DNA of 26,011 nucleotides from a virus. Position numbers and translations under genes: made by a program. The notes below the pieces were generated by a model that did not search any database, had not been told where the DNA came from, and saw only the letters and a program-made list of their open reading frames with translations. The stretch lies in the IMG/VR virus record IMGVR_UViG_3300025889_000840, positions 1-26,011 of that record, one strand, 5' to 3'. Shown in pieces: positions 17,115 through 23,710 of this stretch (position 1 is its first letter; each line of letters begins with the position of its first letter).

Positions 17115-17960
17115 ATGGCTAAACTAAAACATAGCAAGTTTAAGAATACAGGAATTCTATTTGAATTACTCGTAAGACAAATCGCATCAGATACTCTTGC
17201 GGATAAAGATTCACTTGCGCTCGAAATTATTAAAAAACATTTTAAAAAAGGTACGGAGTTAACTAAAGAATTAAAACTCTATCAATCTTTGACAAAAGAA
17301 AACTTTGATAAACAATATCAAGCACAAGAGTTTATTGACATCGTACTAAATGAGCGTAATAAGTTAAACGAAGGAATTCTCCGTAGACAAAAGTATAATT
17401 TGATTAAGTCAGTCAAAGAATCTTTTGTAATGGAAGACTTCTTTAAGTATCGTGTAACTAACTACCGAGAAATGGCCTCAGTATATAAATTATTCGAACA
17501 TACCCCATCATCATCTCCAAAAGAGTATGTAACTTGTAAAACTACTATTCTGGAAACAATTACAAGAGATGGTGTCGAAGTTGTAACTGAATCTACAAAC
17601 ACCGATTACAACAACCAGCCAAAAGAGGTTCGTATGTTGGCTTACAAATTCTTGGTAGATTCATTTAATTCAAAATACACTAACCTCTCAGAAACTCAAA
17701 AGAAGATTCTTCGTACCTACATCAACAATGTTGATAATTCAGGCAAGTTAAGAACATTTGTGATGTCTGAGGTTAAGAAGTTAAAAACTGAATTTTCTAA
17801 AGTAAACGTGTCCGATAAAGTAGCAAAAATTAAATTGACTGAAACTGTAAATCTTATTGATAACATTACTACTTCCAAAGTAATCAACGAAAATCAAATT
17901 CTTTCAATTTTAAGATACCACGAATTATTACAAGAATTGCGGAGATTATCCAATGTCTAA
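17115..17960 (+). CDS. Head-cluster protein of unknown function
   Basis: 281 residues, mainly helical, basic. The N-terminus KLKHSKFKNTGILFELLVRQIASDTL is of a kind I associate with a gene that follows the portal in marine T4-like phages; no function is known to me. [LI]NE sites occur at L78-N-E80, L84-N-E86 before Gly, and in KVINENQ near 257. The order portal, this gene, next gene, protease parallels T4 20-67-68-21, but there is no visible likeness to T4 gp67 or gp68, which are much shorter. The gene ends inside the start of the next gene (8-base overlap), implying coupled translation. Confidence 0.7.
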   Translation: MAKLKHSKFKNTGILFELLVRQIASDTLADKDSLALEIIKKHFKKGTELTKELKLYQSLTKENFDKQYQAQEFIDIVLNERNKLNEGILRRQKYNLIKSVKESFVMEDFFKYRVTNYREMASVYKLFEHTPSSSPKEYVTCKTTILETITRDGVEVVTESTNTDYNNQPKEVRMLAYKFLVDSFNSKYTNLSETQKKILRTYINNVDNSGKLRTFVMSEVKKLKTEFSKVNVSDKVAKIKLTETVNLIDNITTSKVINENQILSILRYHELLQELRRLSNV

Positions 17961-18483
17961 ATTTTTCTTAGAACAATTAGACCAACGATTTGAAGAGATG
18001 GAGTCGAAGGAAGCTCTTATTGAAGAGGAAGATATCGATGAAGCAAACGTAACTGGTAACATGGACGGTGGCGCGGGCCCACCTAAAACCCCTAATGCAT
18101 TTGCTAAGAGTAAAGATGAGGGTGATTTGGATACTGACCACATCGAAGTTCTTGGTTACAAGAAAGCAAAGAAATCTAAAATAAATACGGAGTCCAAGAC
18201 AATGAAGAAATTGGAAGACAAACTCGAAAGAATAATTGAAGCAACTTATAGAGACTACAAAAACGATGACTCTATGAAAGCACATCAAAAGGTTAATAAG
18301 TCTATTAAAGAGATTAACCGAATGATGTATGAAGTTGAAAAGATTGTAAATCAAAACACTAAGTTAAAAAGTGAAATGGGTGTATCTAACGAACAATATT
18401 GGAAGTCTACACAAAAAAGATTTACTAAGATTTCAGAAAGAATGTTGAAAGTTGCTCGTAATCTAAAAGAATTGAGTGCATAG
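17953..18483 (+). CDS. Head-cluster protein with acidic leader and coiled coil
   Basis: 176 residues. The start overlaps the upstream gene by 8 bases and follows GCGGAG. An acidic N-terminal part contains ALIEEEDIDEANV (21-33), with LIE24 and IDE30 before Ala as possible prohead-protease sites. A short GC-rich DNA stretch encodes GNMDGGAGPPKTPNAF (35-50), a Gly/Pro linker followed by an aromatic. The C-terminal half (~80-175) is a long charged coiled coil (KLEDKLERIIEATY, KEINRMMYEVEKIV, KISERMLKVARNLKEL). Coiled coil plus location between portal and protease suggest a prohead core component analogous to T4 gp67/gp68, which is inference from position and composition only. Confidence 0.7.
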   Translation: MSKFFLEQLDQRFEEMESKEALIEEEDIDEANVTGNMDGGAGPPKTPNAFAKSKDEGDLDTDHIEVLGYKKAKKSKINTESKTMKKLEDKLERIIEATYRDYKNDDSMKAHQKVNKSIKEINRMMYEVEKIVNQNTKLKSEMGVSNEQYWKSTQKRFTKISERMLKVARNLKELSA

Positions 18484-18484
18484 T

Positions 18485-18625
18485 ATGTCGTGTGGGTGTA
18501 ACAATAATAAAATAAACGAAGAACTCGAAGTACAAGACCTCGAAGATATCAGATTGATGATACGTAGAGAGCTTGCTAGAGTTTTCTTTGACTTATACCG
18601 TAAGAAAAAAGTGTGGGAAAACTAA
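18485..18625 (+). CDS. 46-residue small protein with CGC motif
   Basis: A short reading frame that fits exactly between its neighbours: ATG one base after the upstream TAG, and its TAA shares an A with the protease ATG (TAATG, 18623-18627). The product begins MSCGCNNNKINEELEVQDLE and continues as a basic amphipathic helix (IRLMIRRELARVFFDLYRKKK). The Cys-Gly-Cys pair is distinctive, and I10-N-E12 is an [LI]xE site that would split the Cys leader from the helix. Size and position recall the small core proteins (gp67/gp68) next to T4 gene 21, but there is no sequence match I can claim. It is probably real because of the tight coupling and the codon use resembling its neighbours. Confidence 0.62.
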   Translation: MSCGCNNNKINEELEVQDLEDIRLMIRRELARVFFDLYRKKKVWEN

Positions 18626-19266
18626 TGAAACAACTTCTCGTAGATACAATGATTTTCAAAGTAACACCAGCAATGTTACAGGAAGCAAAGGAGCAAACTG
18701 GTCGGTTTCTGGTTAGTGGTGTGCTGCAAAGAGCAAATGCTAAAAACCAAAATGGTCGTGTATACCCAAAAGAAATATTAGAAAGAGAAGTTGAAAAATA
18801 CAAAGGTCGTGAAATCAAAGAGAGCCGAGCATATGGTGAACTTGACCATCCAGAATCTTCAGTTGTTGAACTAAAGAATACATCACACATTGTAAGAGAT
18901 GTGTCTTGGAAGGGTGATGATGTTGTGGGGAGTGTTGAAATACTTAATACGCCAGCTGGTAATATTCTTAAAGAACTTATCAAAGCCGGGTGTACAGTTG
19001 GTATTTCATCAAGAGGTATGGGTTCAGTAAAACAAATCGGTGAAGATACTGTTGCAGTAGAAAACGACTTTGATTTGATTTGTTGGGACTTTGTTTCTAA
19101 CCCATCAACTCACGGAGCGTTCTTATCTCCAAAAAATGAGGGCACACTAAACGAATCGATTACTAATAAAAATAATACTTATAAATATACCAAAGCTAAT
19201 AACCTTATGAGAGACATTATGTGTGAGGTTGGTGGTTATTGTGAATGTGATTTTGGAGTAGAATAA
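18625..19266 (+). CDS. Prohead core protease (T4 gp21-like, family S77)
   Basis: 213 residues from the ATG at 18625, preferred over an in-frame GTG at 18613 because it forms a TAATG coupling with the upstream stop. It is the serine protease that degrades the scaffold and trims capsid and core proteins before DNA packaging. Signature segments are SGVLQRANAKNQNGRVYP (31-48), AYGELDHPESS (69-79) with catalytic His75, and GISSRGMGSV (126-135) with the nucleophile Ser128 or Ser129. D155 in WDFVSNPS may complete the site. T-L175-N-E177 before Ser, after the catalytic domain, is a candidate self-cleavage site. It is followed by a ~35-residue tail with three Cys (MCEVGGYCECDF). The stop overlaps the next ATG by one base. 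Confidence 0.93.
   Translation: MKQLLVDTMIFKVTPAMLQEAKEQTGRFLVSGVLQRANAKNQNGRVYPKEILEREVEKYKGREIKESRAYGELDHPESSVVELKNTSHIVRDVSWKGDDVVGSVEILNTPAGNILKELIKAGCTVGISSRGMGSVKQIGEDTVAVENDFDLICWDFVSNPSTHGAFLSPKNEGTLNESITNKNNTYKYTKANNLMRDIMCEVGGYCECDFGVE
19180..19187 (+). promoter_or_regulatory. Perfect TATAAATA octamer inside the protease gene
   Basis: TATAAATA matches the T4 late box exactly and lies 79 bases before the start at 19266. It is inside coding sequence (TYKYTK), so it may be chance in AT-rich DNA; a promoter for the 19266 gene is possible. Confidence 0.3.
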
Positions 19267-20348
19267 TGAAGCTAAAAAATATACTAAATGAATCTCAACA
19301 TCTTTCTTATAAAAGAATGAATGTTGGTGAAGAAAAAGAAGAAAAGGGAATGACCAATGAGGAAAAAAGAGAATTCCTCAAGGCAGTTTCTGAATACAAA
19401 AAATTTGGCGAGTCTATCTATCGCTCGGGCAACTTGGCTGAAGTATACGAGTCAGTTAAAGGTATCGTAGAGACTGCACACAAGGTAACTCTTGAAGAAA
19501 CTGGTGATTGGTTTGACAAGGTAACTGTAAATAGACATATGAAGTCTATGAACGAATCATTCAAAGTATTCTCCAATACAATCAAAGAAGTAAATACCCT
19601 ACAACAACGACTTGAATCAGCATATGATGAAATGGGTGAGGTTCTTGGTAAATACTACGAAATCAAAGAAGGTAACGAGTTTGGTGCTGCTAGAACAAAG
19701 GCAATTGCAAATGGTGATAGTGAATTTGAAGTAGATGGAAAAAAATATCCTGTTAAAGATGTTTCTAAAGATGATAAAGAAAACGCTAAAGAATTCGCTA
19801 AAGAATCGGTAGTAACTGAGGAAGCTAGTATGAAACTAAAAGATTTACTTAATGAAACGTTTTTAGGTGGTGGTGAATTACCATCTTCTAAGTTAATTAA
19901 AATGAAGCAAACATTGGCTGAGACTATGGCTGACGAAGGTGACATTGAAATCAACGAAAACAAATACTCAATCATCGACCCAAAGGGAAACCAAAAGGGT
20001 GTAGGTCCTAAAGACGCTGCAAATAAAATGCAAAAGAAATTGGGTGGTTCTAAAAAAGGATACTTTGTAGTTCCTGCTAAATTTGCATTGAAAGCAAGAA
20101 GAGCAATGGAAAAATACAAGTTTGACTTTAAAAATCCTAAACTTCAAGATATGATGTCTGACCTTTACTTTGAAGGTGTTGAAGAATCAGTAAACGAAGG
20201 TGCATCATCTGAAGAAAAAAGAATTGTAATGTTGGCAGTTAGAAAGATTGCTAAGTATAGAGGTGTTCCAATCGACCAATCAGTAGTAGATGTTCAAAGA
20301 GCCGCGAACGAATTGGAAAGAGAAATTGAAAAGGGTAAGGTAAAGTAA
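19266..20348 (+). CDS. Head-cluster modular protein with two capsid-targeting-like segments
   Basis: 360 residues, GGAG Shine-Dalgarno at 19255-19258, ATG overlapping the protease stop. The N-terminus MKLKNILNES (LNE9 before Ser) looks like a capsid-targeting peptide. The first half (~30-135) is helical (WFDKVTVNRHMKSMNESF, then TLQQRLESAYDEMGEVLGKYY). A short module follows: FGAARTKAIANGDSEFEVDG with KYPVKDV (139-166), and then VVTEEAS. A second leader, MKLKDLLNET (189-198), begins at an internal ATG, 19830. The second half contains a basic alpha/beta module (IEINENKYSIIDPKGNQKG, YFVVPAKFALKARRAMEKY). ESVNEG at 307-312 is followed by a ~48-residue helical module. It looks like two or three genes joined end to end. 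The function is unknown; internal head or scaffold-associated roles fit the context. Confidence 0.75.
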   Translation: MKLKNILNESQHLSYKRMNVGEEKEEKGMTNEEKREFLKAVSEYKKFGESIYRSGNLAEVYESVKGIVETAHKVTLEETGDWFDKVTVNRHMKSMNESFKVFSNTIKEVNTLQQRLESAYDEMGEVLGKYYEIKEGNEFGAARTKAIANGDSEFEVDGKKYPVKDVSKDDKENAKEFAKESVVTEEASMKLKDLLNETFLGGGELPSSKLIKMKQTLAETMADEGDIEINENKYSIIDPKGNQKGVGPKDAANKMQKKLGGSKKGYFVVPAKFALKARRAMEKYKFDFKNPKLQDMMSDLYFEGVEESVNEGASSEEKRIVMLAVRKIAKYRGVPIDQSVVDVQRAANELEREIEKGKVK

Positions 20349-20503
20349 TGGATAAGATGCAAATTTTACAAAACTTTTCAGTCGATGTTTCAAAGGTAAT
20401 CAAACAACACATCAAAGACATCAAAAAACTTGACCCTAAGACTCAGAGAGCATTGGGAAATTTAATTGGTGATTTTAAAGAAGGTTTAGATAACTTATCT
20501 TAA
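20348..20503 (+). CDS. 51-residue small helical protein
   Basis: A short frame whose ATG overlaps the upstream TAA (TAATG, 20346-20350) and whose stop comes just before the terminator hairpin at 20528. The product is basic and amphipathic: MDKMQILQNFSVDVSKVIKQ, then HIKDIKKLDPKTQRALGNLI, then GDFKEGLDNLS, consistent with two helices around LDP. No membrane segment or Cys. It closes the group that starts at the portal. Tight coupling and codon use support it as a real gene. The function is unknown. Confidence 0.6.
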   Translation: MDKMQILQNFSVDVSKVIKQHIKDIKKLDPKTQRALGNLIGDFKEGLDNLS

Positions 20504-20519
20504 TTAAATTCCTACAAAC

Positions 20520-20531
20520 TATTTATAAACA
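20520..20531 (+). promoter_or_regulatory. Late-promoter-like box abutting a hairpin
   Basis: TATTTATAAACA contains TATAAACA (20524-20531), the same octamer as at 12612, 53 bases before the bS21 start. It runs directly into the terminator stem at 20528, so if it is used the RNA would start inside the hairpin. Confidence 0.35.
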
Positions 20532-20560
20532 CCTATCGTTAGTTCGGTAGGTGTTTTGTT
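20528..20560 (+). terminator. Rho-independent terminator before the bS21 gene
   Basis: AACACCTATCG (20528-20538) pairs with CGGTAGGTGTT (20545-20555) over 11 positions with one wobble, with a 6-base loop TTAGTT, followed by TTGTTTT. It would end the transcript that carries the protease cluster, though read-through into bS21 cannot be excluded. Confidence 0.8.
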
Positions 20561-20576
20561 TTATAAAAAAATACAT

Positions 20577-20828
20577 ATGGCAGAAAACAAGTTTAAGAAA
20601 CCAAGAGAAGAACAATTCCTCTATGGTCACGCAAATGGTGTGAAAGTAATCAATGGTAATGTAGAAGCCGCACTCCGTAAATGGAAACGGCATATGAAAG
20701 ATACTGGTATCATTGATTGGGTTAAGCAAAATAGGCAACATACCAAACCAACCACAGCTCGTAGAAAAAAAATGAATGACGCTAAACGTGCTGATTGGGT
20801 TAGAAGAAGGAGGGAAGAGGATTATTAG
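20577..20828 (+). CDS. Phage-encoded ribosomal protein bS21
   Basis: 83 residues from ATG 20577. A TTG at 20556 is in frame but lies in the T tract of the terminator and is unlikely. After a 20-residue extension the chain matches bacterial bS21: VKVINGNVEAALRKWKRHMK (22-41) corresponds to the beta strand and first helix, DTGIIDWVKQNRQHTKPTTARRKK (42-65) has the hallmark KPTT-x-RRK, and a basic Arg-rich helix ends RADWVRRRREEDY. bS21 binds the 30S platform near the 16S rRNA 3' end and takes part in initiation; phage bS21 genes are known in marine phages and could change which mRNAs the host ribosome favours. No Shine-Dalgarno is visible. Its own transcription unit, between two hairpins, suggests separate control. 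Confidence 0.9.
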   Translation: MAENKFKKPREEQFLYGHANGVKVINGNVEAALRKWKRHMKDTGIIDWVKQNRQHTKPTTARRKKMNDAKRADWVRRRREEDY

Positions 20829-20831
20829 TAG

Positions 20832-20848
20832 ACACTTTTAGTGTTTTT
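20832..20848 (+). terminator. Short hairpin with T tract after bS21
   Basis: ACACT (20832-20836), loop TTT, AGTGT (20840-20844), then TTTT. The 5-bp AT-rich stem is weak, but the position 4 bases after the bS21 stop fits a terminator. Confidence 0.45.
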
Positions 20849-20978
20849 ATCCTAACCCCACTATTTATTGTAAATCAATACTACCCCACATCTAATGGGT
20901 AGTCAATATTATTATATTATATTCTATTAAGATTACCAATAATCTTATTATCCAAAAGTTTAATTTAGGAGACAACAA
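20849..20978 (+). promoter_or_regulatory. Leader of the scaffold-capsid unit with two hairpins
   Basis: An AT-rich non-coding stretch. It contains CTATTTATTG near 20862 (like the AT boxes elsewhere) and a hairpin ACTACCC/GGGTAGT (20880-20886 with 20897-20903, 10-base loop). An 8-bp perfect hairpin TAAGATTA/TAATCTTA follows (20928-20935 with 20940-20947, loop CCAA), then a strong ribosome site AGGAGA (20967-20972). A long structured leader before the most highly expressed virion genes may stabilise or control the mRNA. Confidence 0.45.
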
Positions 20979-22025
20979 ATGAAATCAGATTTGTTAAAAG
21001 AAGCAATTGCTGACGCAAAAGCCGTAAAGGAAACTGCATTAGCAAACGCAAAAATGGCTCTCGAAGAGGCATTTACTCCAAAACTTCAATCAATGCTTTC
21101 TCATAAACTCGCTGAAGAGTTAGATGATGAAGAAATCGAAGAAGATGAAATGGAAGAAACTATGCATAACGAAGAAGATGATGCAGAAGTTTCTGAAATG
21201 GAAGATGAGATGTCTGAAGAAGAAGAAGCAGAGATGGAAGAAGAGTTAGAATCAGATGAAGAAGAAGAGGTAGCTGATATCGCTTCTGACGAAATCGATT
21301 CTCACGAAGAGGAAATGCACTCTGACGAAGAGGGTGAAGAAGATTCAGAAGAAGCTGAAGAAGAAGCTGAAGAGGAAATGGAAGAGATGATGGATGAAGA
21401 GGAAGAAGATGAACTCGACCTTGAATCAGTAATCGCTGAACTCGAAGCATCAATGTCTAAAGAAGATGAAGAAGTTGAAGAAACTTACGAATCAGAAGAT
21501 GTGGATGAAGAAGAAGATTTAGATGAAGAACTTGACTCATCAGAAATCGAGAACGATGATGAACTTTCTTTGGAAGAAATCATTGAAACTTTGAAAGAAA
21601 TGTCTGAAGAGGAAGAAGAATCTAAAGAAGAAGTAAACGAAGAAGAAGTTGAAGAAGAAGAAGAATCAAAAGAGTTAGAAGAAGCATACGCTACTATCGA
21701 GTCTTTGAGAGGCACTATCAATGAGGTAAACTTGTTGAACGCTAAACTTCTTTACACTAACAAGTTGTTCAGAACATTCGACTTGAACGAAGGTCAGAAG
21801 ATGAAAGTCATTGAAAACTTCGATAGAGCTGAATCTTTAAGAGAAGTAAAATTGGTATTCGCTACATTGGGTGAAAACTTAAATGTTGCAAGAAAACCTA
21901 AAAGAGTTGTTAAAGAATCGCTAGCGTCTAAACCTATGAAGTCATCTGCACCATCTAAAGAGATTATCTCTGAAGGTAATGTAGTTGCTGATAGATTTAA
22001 GAAACTAGCTGGCTTAATTAAATAA
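20979..22025 (+). CDS. Prohead scaffold core protein (T4 gp22-like)
   Basis: 348 residues with a strong Shine-Dalgarno (AGGAGA). It should form the internal core on which the capsid assembles and then be digested by the prohead protease. The N-terminal helix (MKSDLLKEAIADAKAVKETA) and FTPKLQSMLSHKLAEEL precede a very long acidic block (~48-235) made largely of Glu/Asp. A helical C-terminal domain follows, containing TINEVNLLNAKLLYTNKLFR (246-265), the stretch most like gp22 scaffolds. Candidate [LI]xE sites include LNE271 before Gly and ISE332 before Gly near the end (EIISEGNVVADRF), so several small peptides could remain. The GAA/GAG-rich DNA at ~21120-21700 is a consequence of the acidic block. 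Directly upstream of the capsid gene, as in T4. Confidence 0.88.
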   Translation: MKSDLLKEAIADAKAVKETALANAKMALEEAFTPKLQSMLSHKLAEELDDEEIEEDEMEETMHNEEDDAEVSEMEDEMSEEEEAEMEEELESDEEEEVADIASDEIDSHEEEMHSDEEGEEDSEEAEEEAEEEMEEMMDEEEEDELDLESVIAELEASMSKEDEEVEETYESEDVDEEEDLDEELDSSEIENDDELSLEEIIETLKEMSEEEEESKEEVNEEEVEEEEESKELEEAYATIESLRGTINEVNLLNAKLLYTNKLFRTFDLNEGQKMKVIENFDRAESLREVKLVFATLGENLNVARKPKRVVKESLASKPMKSSAPSKEIISEGNVVADRFKKLAGLIK

Positions 22026-22055
22026 TTAAAAAACTAAAAGAAAAGGATTAATAAG

Positions 22056-23687
22056 ATGAATACAAATTCTCTATTAAACGAATCTGCTGGTTTCAACAAA
22101 AAAATGAGCGAAGAGGCTAAAGGCCTTGTAGCTAAGTGGGAAAAGACTGGTCTACTTGAAGGAATCGACGCTGATTTCGAAAGAGCATCTATCGCTACTT
22201 TGTTGGAAAACCAAGCAAAACAATTGGTATCTGAAGCATCAAGCACAGGTACTCAAGCAAACTCTGAAGAGTGGGCCGGTGTCGCTCTTCCATTAGTAAG
22301 ACGTATCTTCAGCGAAATCGCTGCAAAAGAATTCGTCTCAGTACAACCAATGAACTTGCCATCTGGTCTTGTATTCTACTTGGACTTCAAGTATGGTACT
22401 GCTCAACCAGGTTTCGAAACTGGTGCTGGTAAAGATTCTCAAACTGACTCAGTATTCGGTATCACCGAAGTTGCTGGTGCTGCTTCTGAAGGTCTTTATG
22501 GTGCTGGTCGTTTCGGTTACACAATCAACGACGCATCATCTGCAACACTTTCTGCTCCAACATCTGCATCAGTAGACTTGGGTTCGGCTGCAGGTTTCGG
22601 TATCGTAAACTACGATTCAGCATTCTCTGCTTCAGCTGCAACTGCTGACACTAACCTTGCAACTGTAACAATTGCAACTTCATCTATCGCAGGCTTCGAC
22701 TCAGAAGGTATTCGTGCATTTGAAATATCTGGTTCAGGTATCTCTAACTACTACCCTGCTTACACAGTATTGAGTGGTACAAACATCCGTTTCGTTGTAG
22801 AAGTTCCTGGTTCAATTGGTGCTAATTTCACTATCGTTAACGCAGTAGTTAAGTACCAAAAACAACCAACTGACATCACTCGTGGTGACTTCGAACAATC
22901 TAAAGCTGGTTTCGGTGCGGAGCCTGAAACTGATTTGGGTATTCCAGAATTGAACGTAGAGCTACGCTCTGTGCCAATCGTTGCTAAGACTCGTAAGTTG
23001 AAAGCACAATGGACTCCTGAGTTCGCTCAAGATTTGAACGCTTACCACTCAATTGATGCTGAAGCAGAATTGACTTCAATGTTGTCTGAGTACGTATCTC
23101 AAGAAATCGACCTCGAAATCTTAGATATGTTGATGTCAAACGCATTGACTGAAGGTCGCTGGTCTGCTAAAGTAGGTGATGAGTGGAATGGTTCAGCATT
23201 TGTTGCTGGCGGTACTGCTGCACGTTACACTCAACAACAATGGTTCCAGACTCTTGGTACTGTTCTTCAGAGAGTGTCTAACCAAATTCACGCTAAGACT
23301 ATGAGAGGTGGAGCTAACTTTATGGTTGTTTCTCCTGATGTAGCTACTATCCTTGAGTCTATTCCAGGATTTGCTGCTAATGGAACTGGTGATGCAATGC
23401 AATTCGCAATGGGTGTATCTCAAGTAGGTTCATTCGCTAATCGTTACCAAGTATACAAAAACCCATATATGACTGAAAATGTCATCCTAATGGGCTTCAA
23501 GGGTGGTCAATTCTTGGAAACTGGTGCTGTTTACGCTCCATACATTCCATTAATTATGACTCCTTTGGTATATGACCCGAAAAACTTCACGCCAAGAAAA
23601 GGTGTAATGACACGTTACGCTAAACAAATGGTACGTGGTGAATTCTACGGTAAAGTATACGTAAGTGCTTTGAATACAATTGGATAA
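22056..23687 (+). CDS. Major capsid protein (T4 gp23-like)
   Basis: 543 residues, HK97-fold hexamer subunit of the head. AAGGA precedes the ATG. The N-terminal ~60 residues (MNTNSLLNESAGF, GLLEGI, LLENQAKQLVSE) form a propeptide-like region; by analogy with T4, where gp21 cuts gp23 after LTE65, V58-S-E60 before Ala61 is the likely maturation site. The conserved block ALPLVRRIFSEIAAKEFVSVQPMN (77-100) has the same context as T4 gp23. A Ser/Ala/Thr-rich insertion (~130-265) carries a possible surface domain. Then come DFEQSKAGFGAEPETDLGIPELNVEL, SVPIVAKTRKLKAQWTPEFAQDL, and the C-terminal YKNPYMTENVILMGFKGG. No separate vertex protein (gp24) is seen downstream. Closed by the terminator at 23711. 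Confidence 0.95.
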   Translation: MNTNSLLNESAGFNKKMSEEAKGLVAKWEKTGLLEGIDADFERASIATLLENQAKQLVSEASSTGTQANSEEWAGVALPLVRRIFSEIAAKEFVSVQPMNLPSGLVFYLDFKYGTAQPGFETGAGKDSQTDSVFGITEVAGAASEGLYGAGRFGYTINDASSATLSAPTSASVDLGSAAGFGIVNYDSAFSASAATADTNLATVTIATSSIAGFDSEGIRAFEISGSGISNYYPAYTVLSGTNIRFVVEVPGSIGANFTIVNAVVKYQKQPTDITRGDFEQSKAGFGAEPETDLGIPELNVELRSVPIVAKTRKLKAQWTPEFAQDLNAYHSIDAEAELTSMLSEYVSQEIDLEILDMLMSNALTEGRWSAKVGDEWNGSAFVAGGTAARYTQQQWFQTLGTVLQRVSNQIHAKTMRGGANFMVVSPDVATILESIPGFAANGTGDAMQFAMGVSQVGSFANRYQVYKNPYMTENVILMGFKGGQFLETGAVYAPYIPLIMTPLVYDPKNFTPRKGVMTRYAKQMVRGEFYGKVYVSALNTIG

Positions 23688-23710
23688 TTAATATCTCAAT
23701 TTATATAATT

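Noticed and set aside
18613-18627. GTG at 18613 as the protease start
   Set aside because: It would overlap the 46-codon gene by 13 bases; the ATG at 18625 forms a clean TAATG junction and gives a normal N-terminus.
20556-20579. TTG at 20556 as the bS21 start
   Set aside because: It lies in the T tract of the terminator; the ATG at 20577 keeps the whole bS21 match.
21160-21721. Antisense Leu/Ser-rich frames opposite the scaffold gene
   Set aside because: They are the complement of the GAA/GAG-rich acidic block and need no separate explanation.
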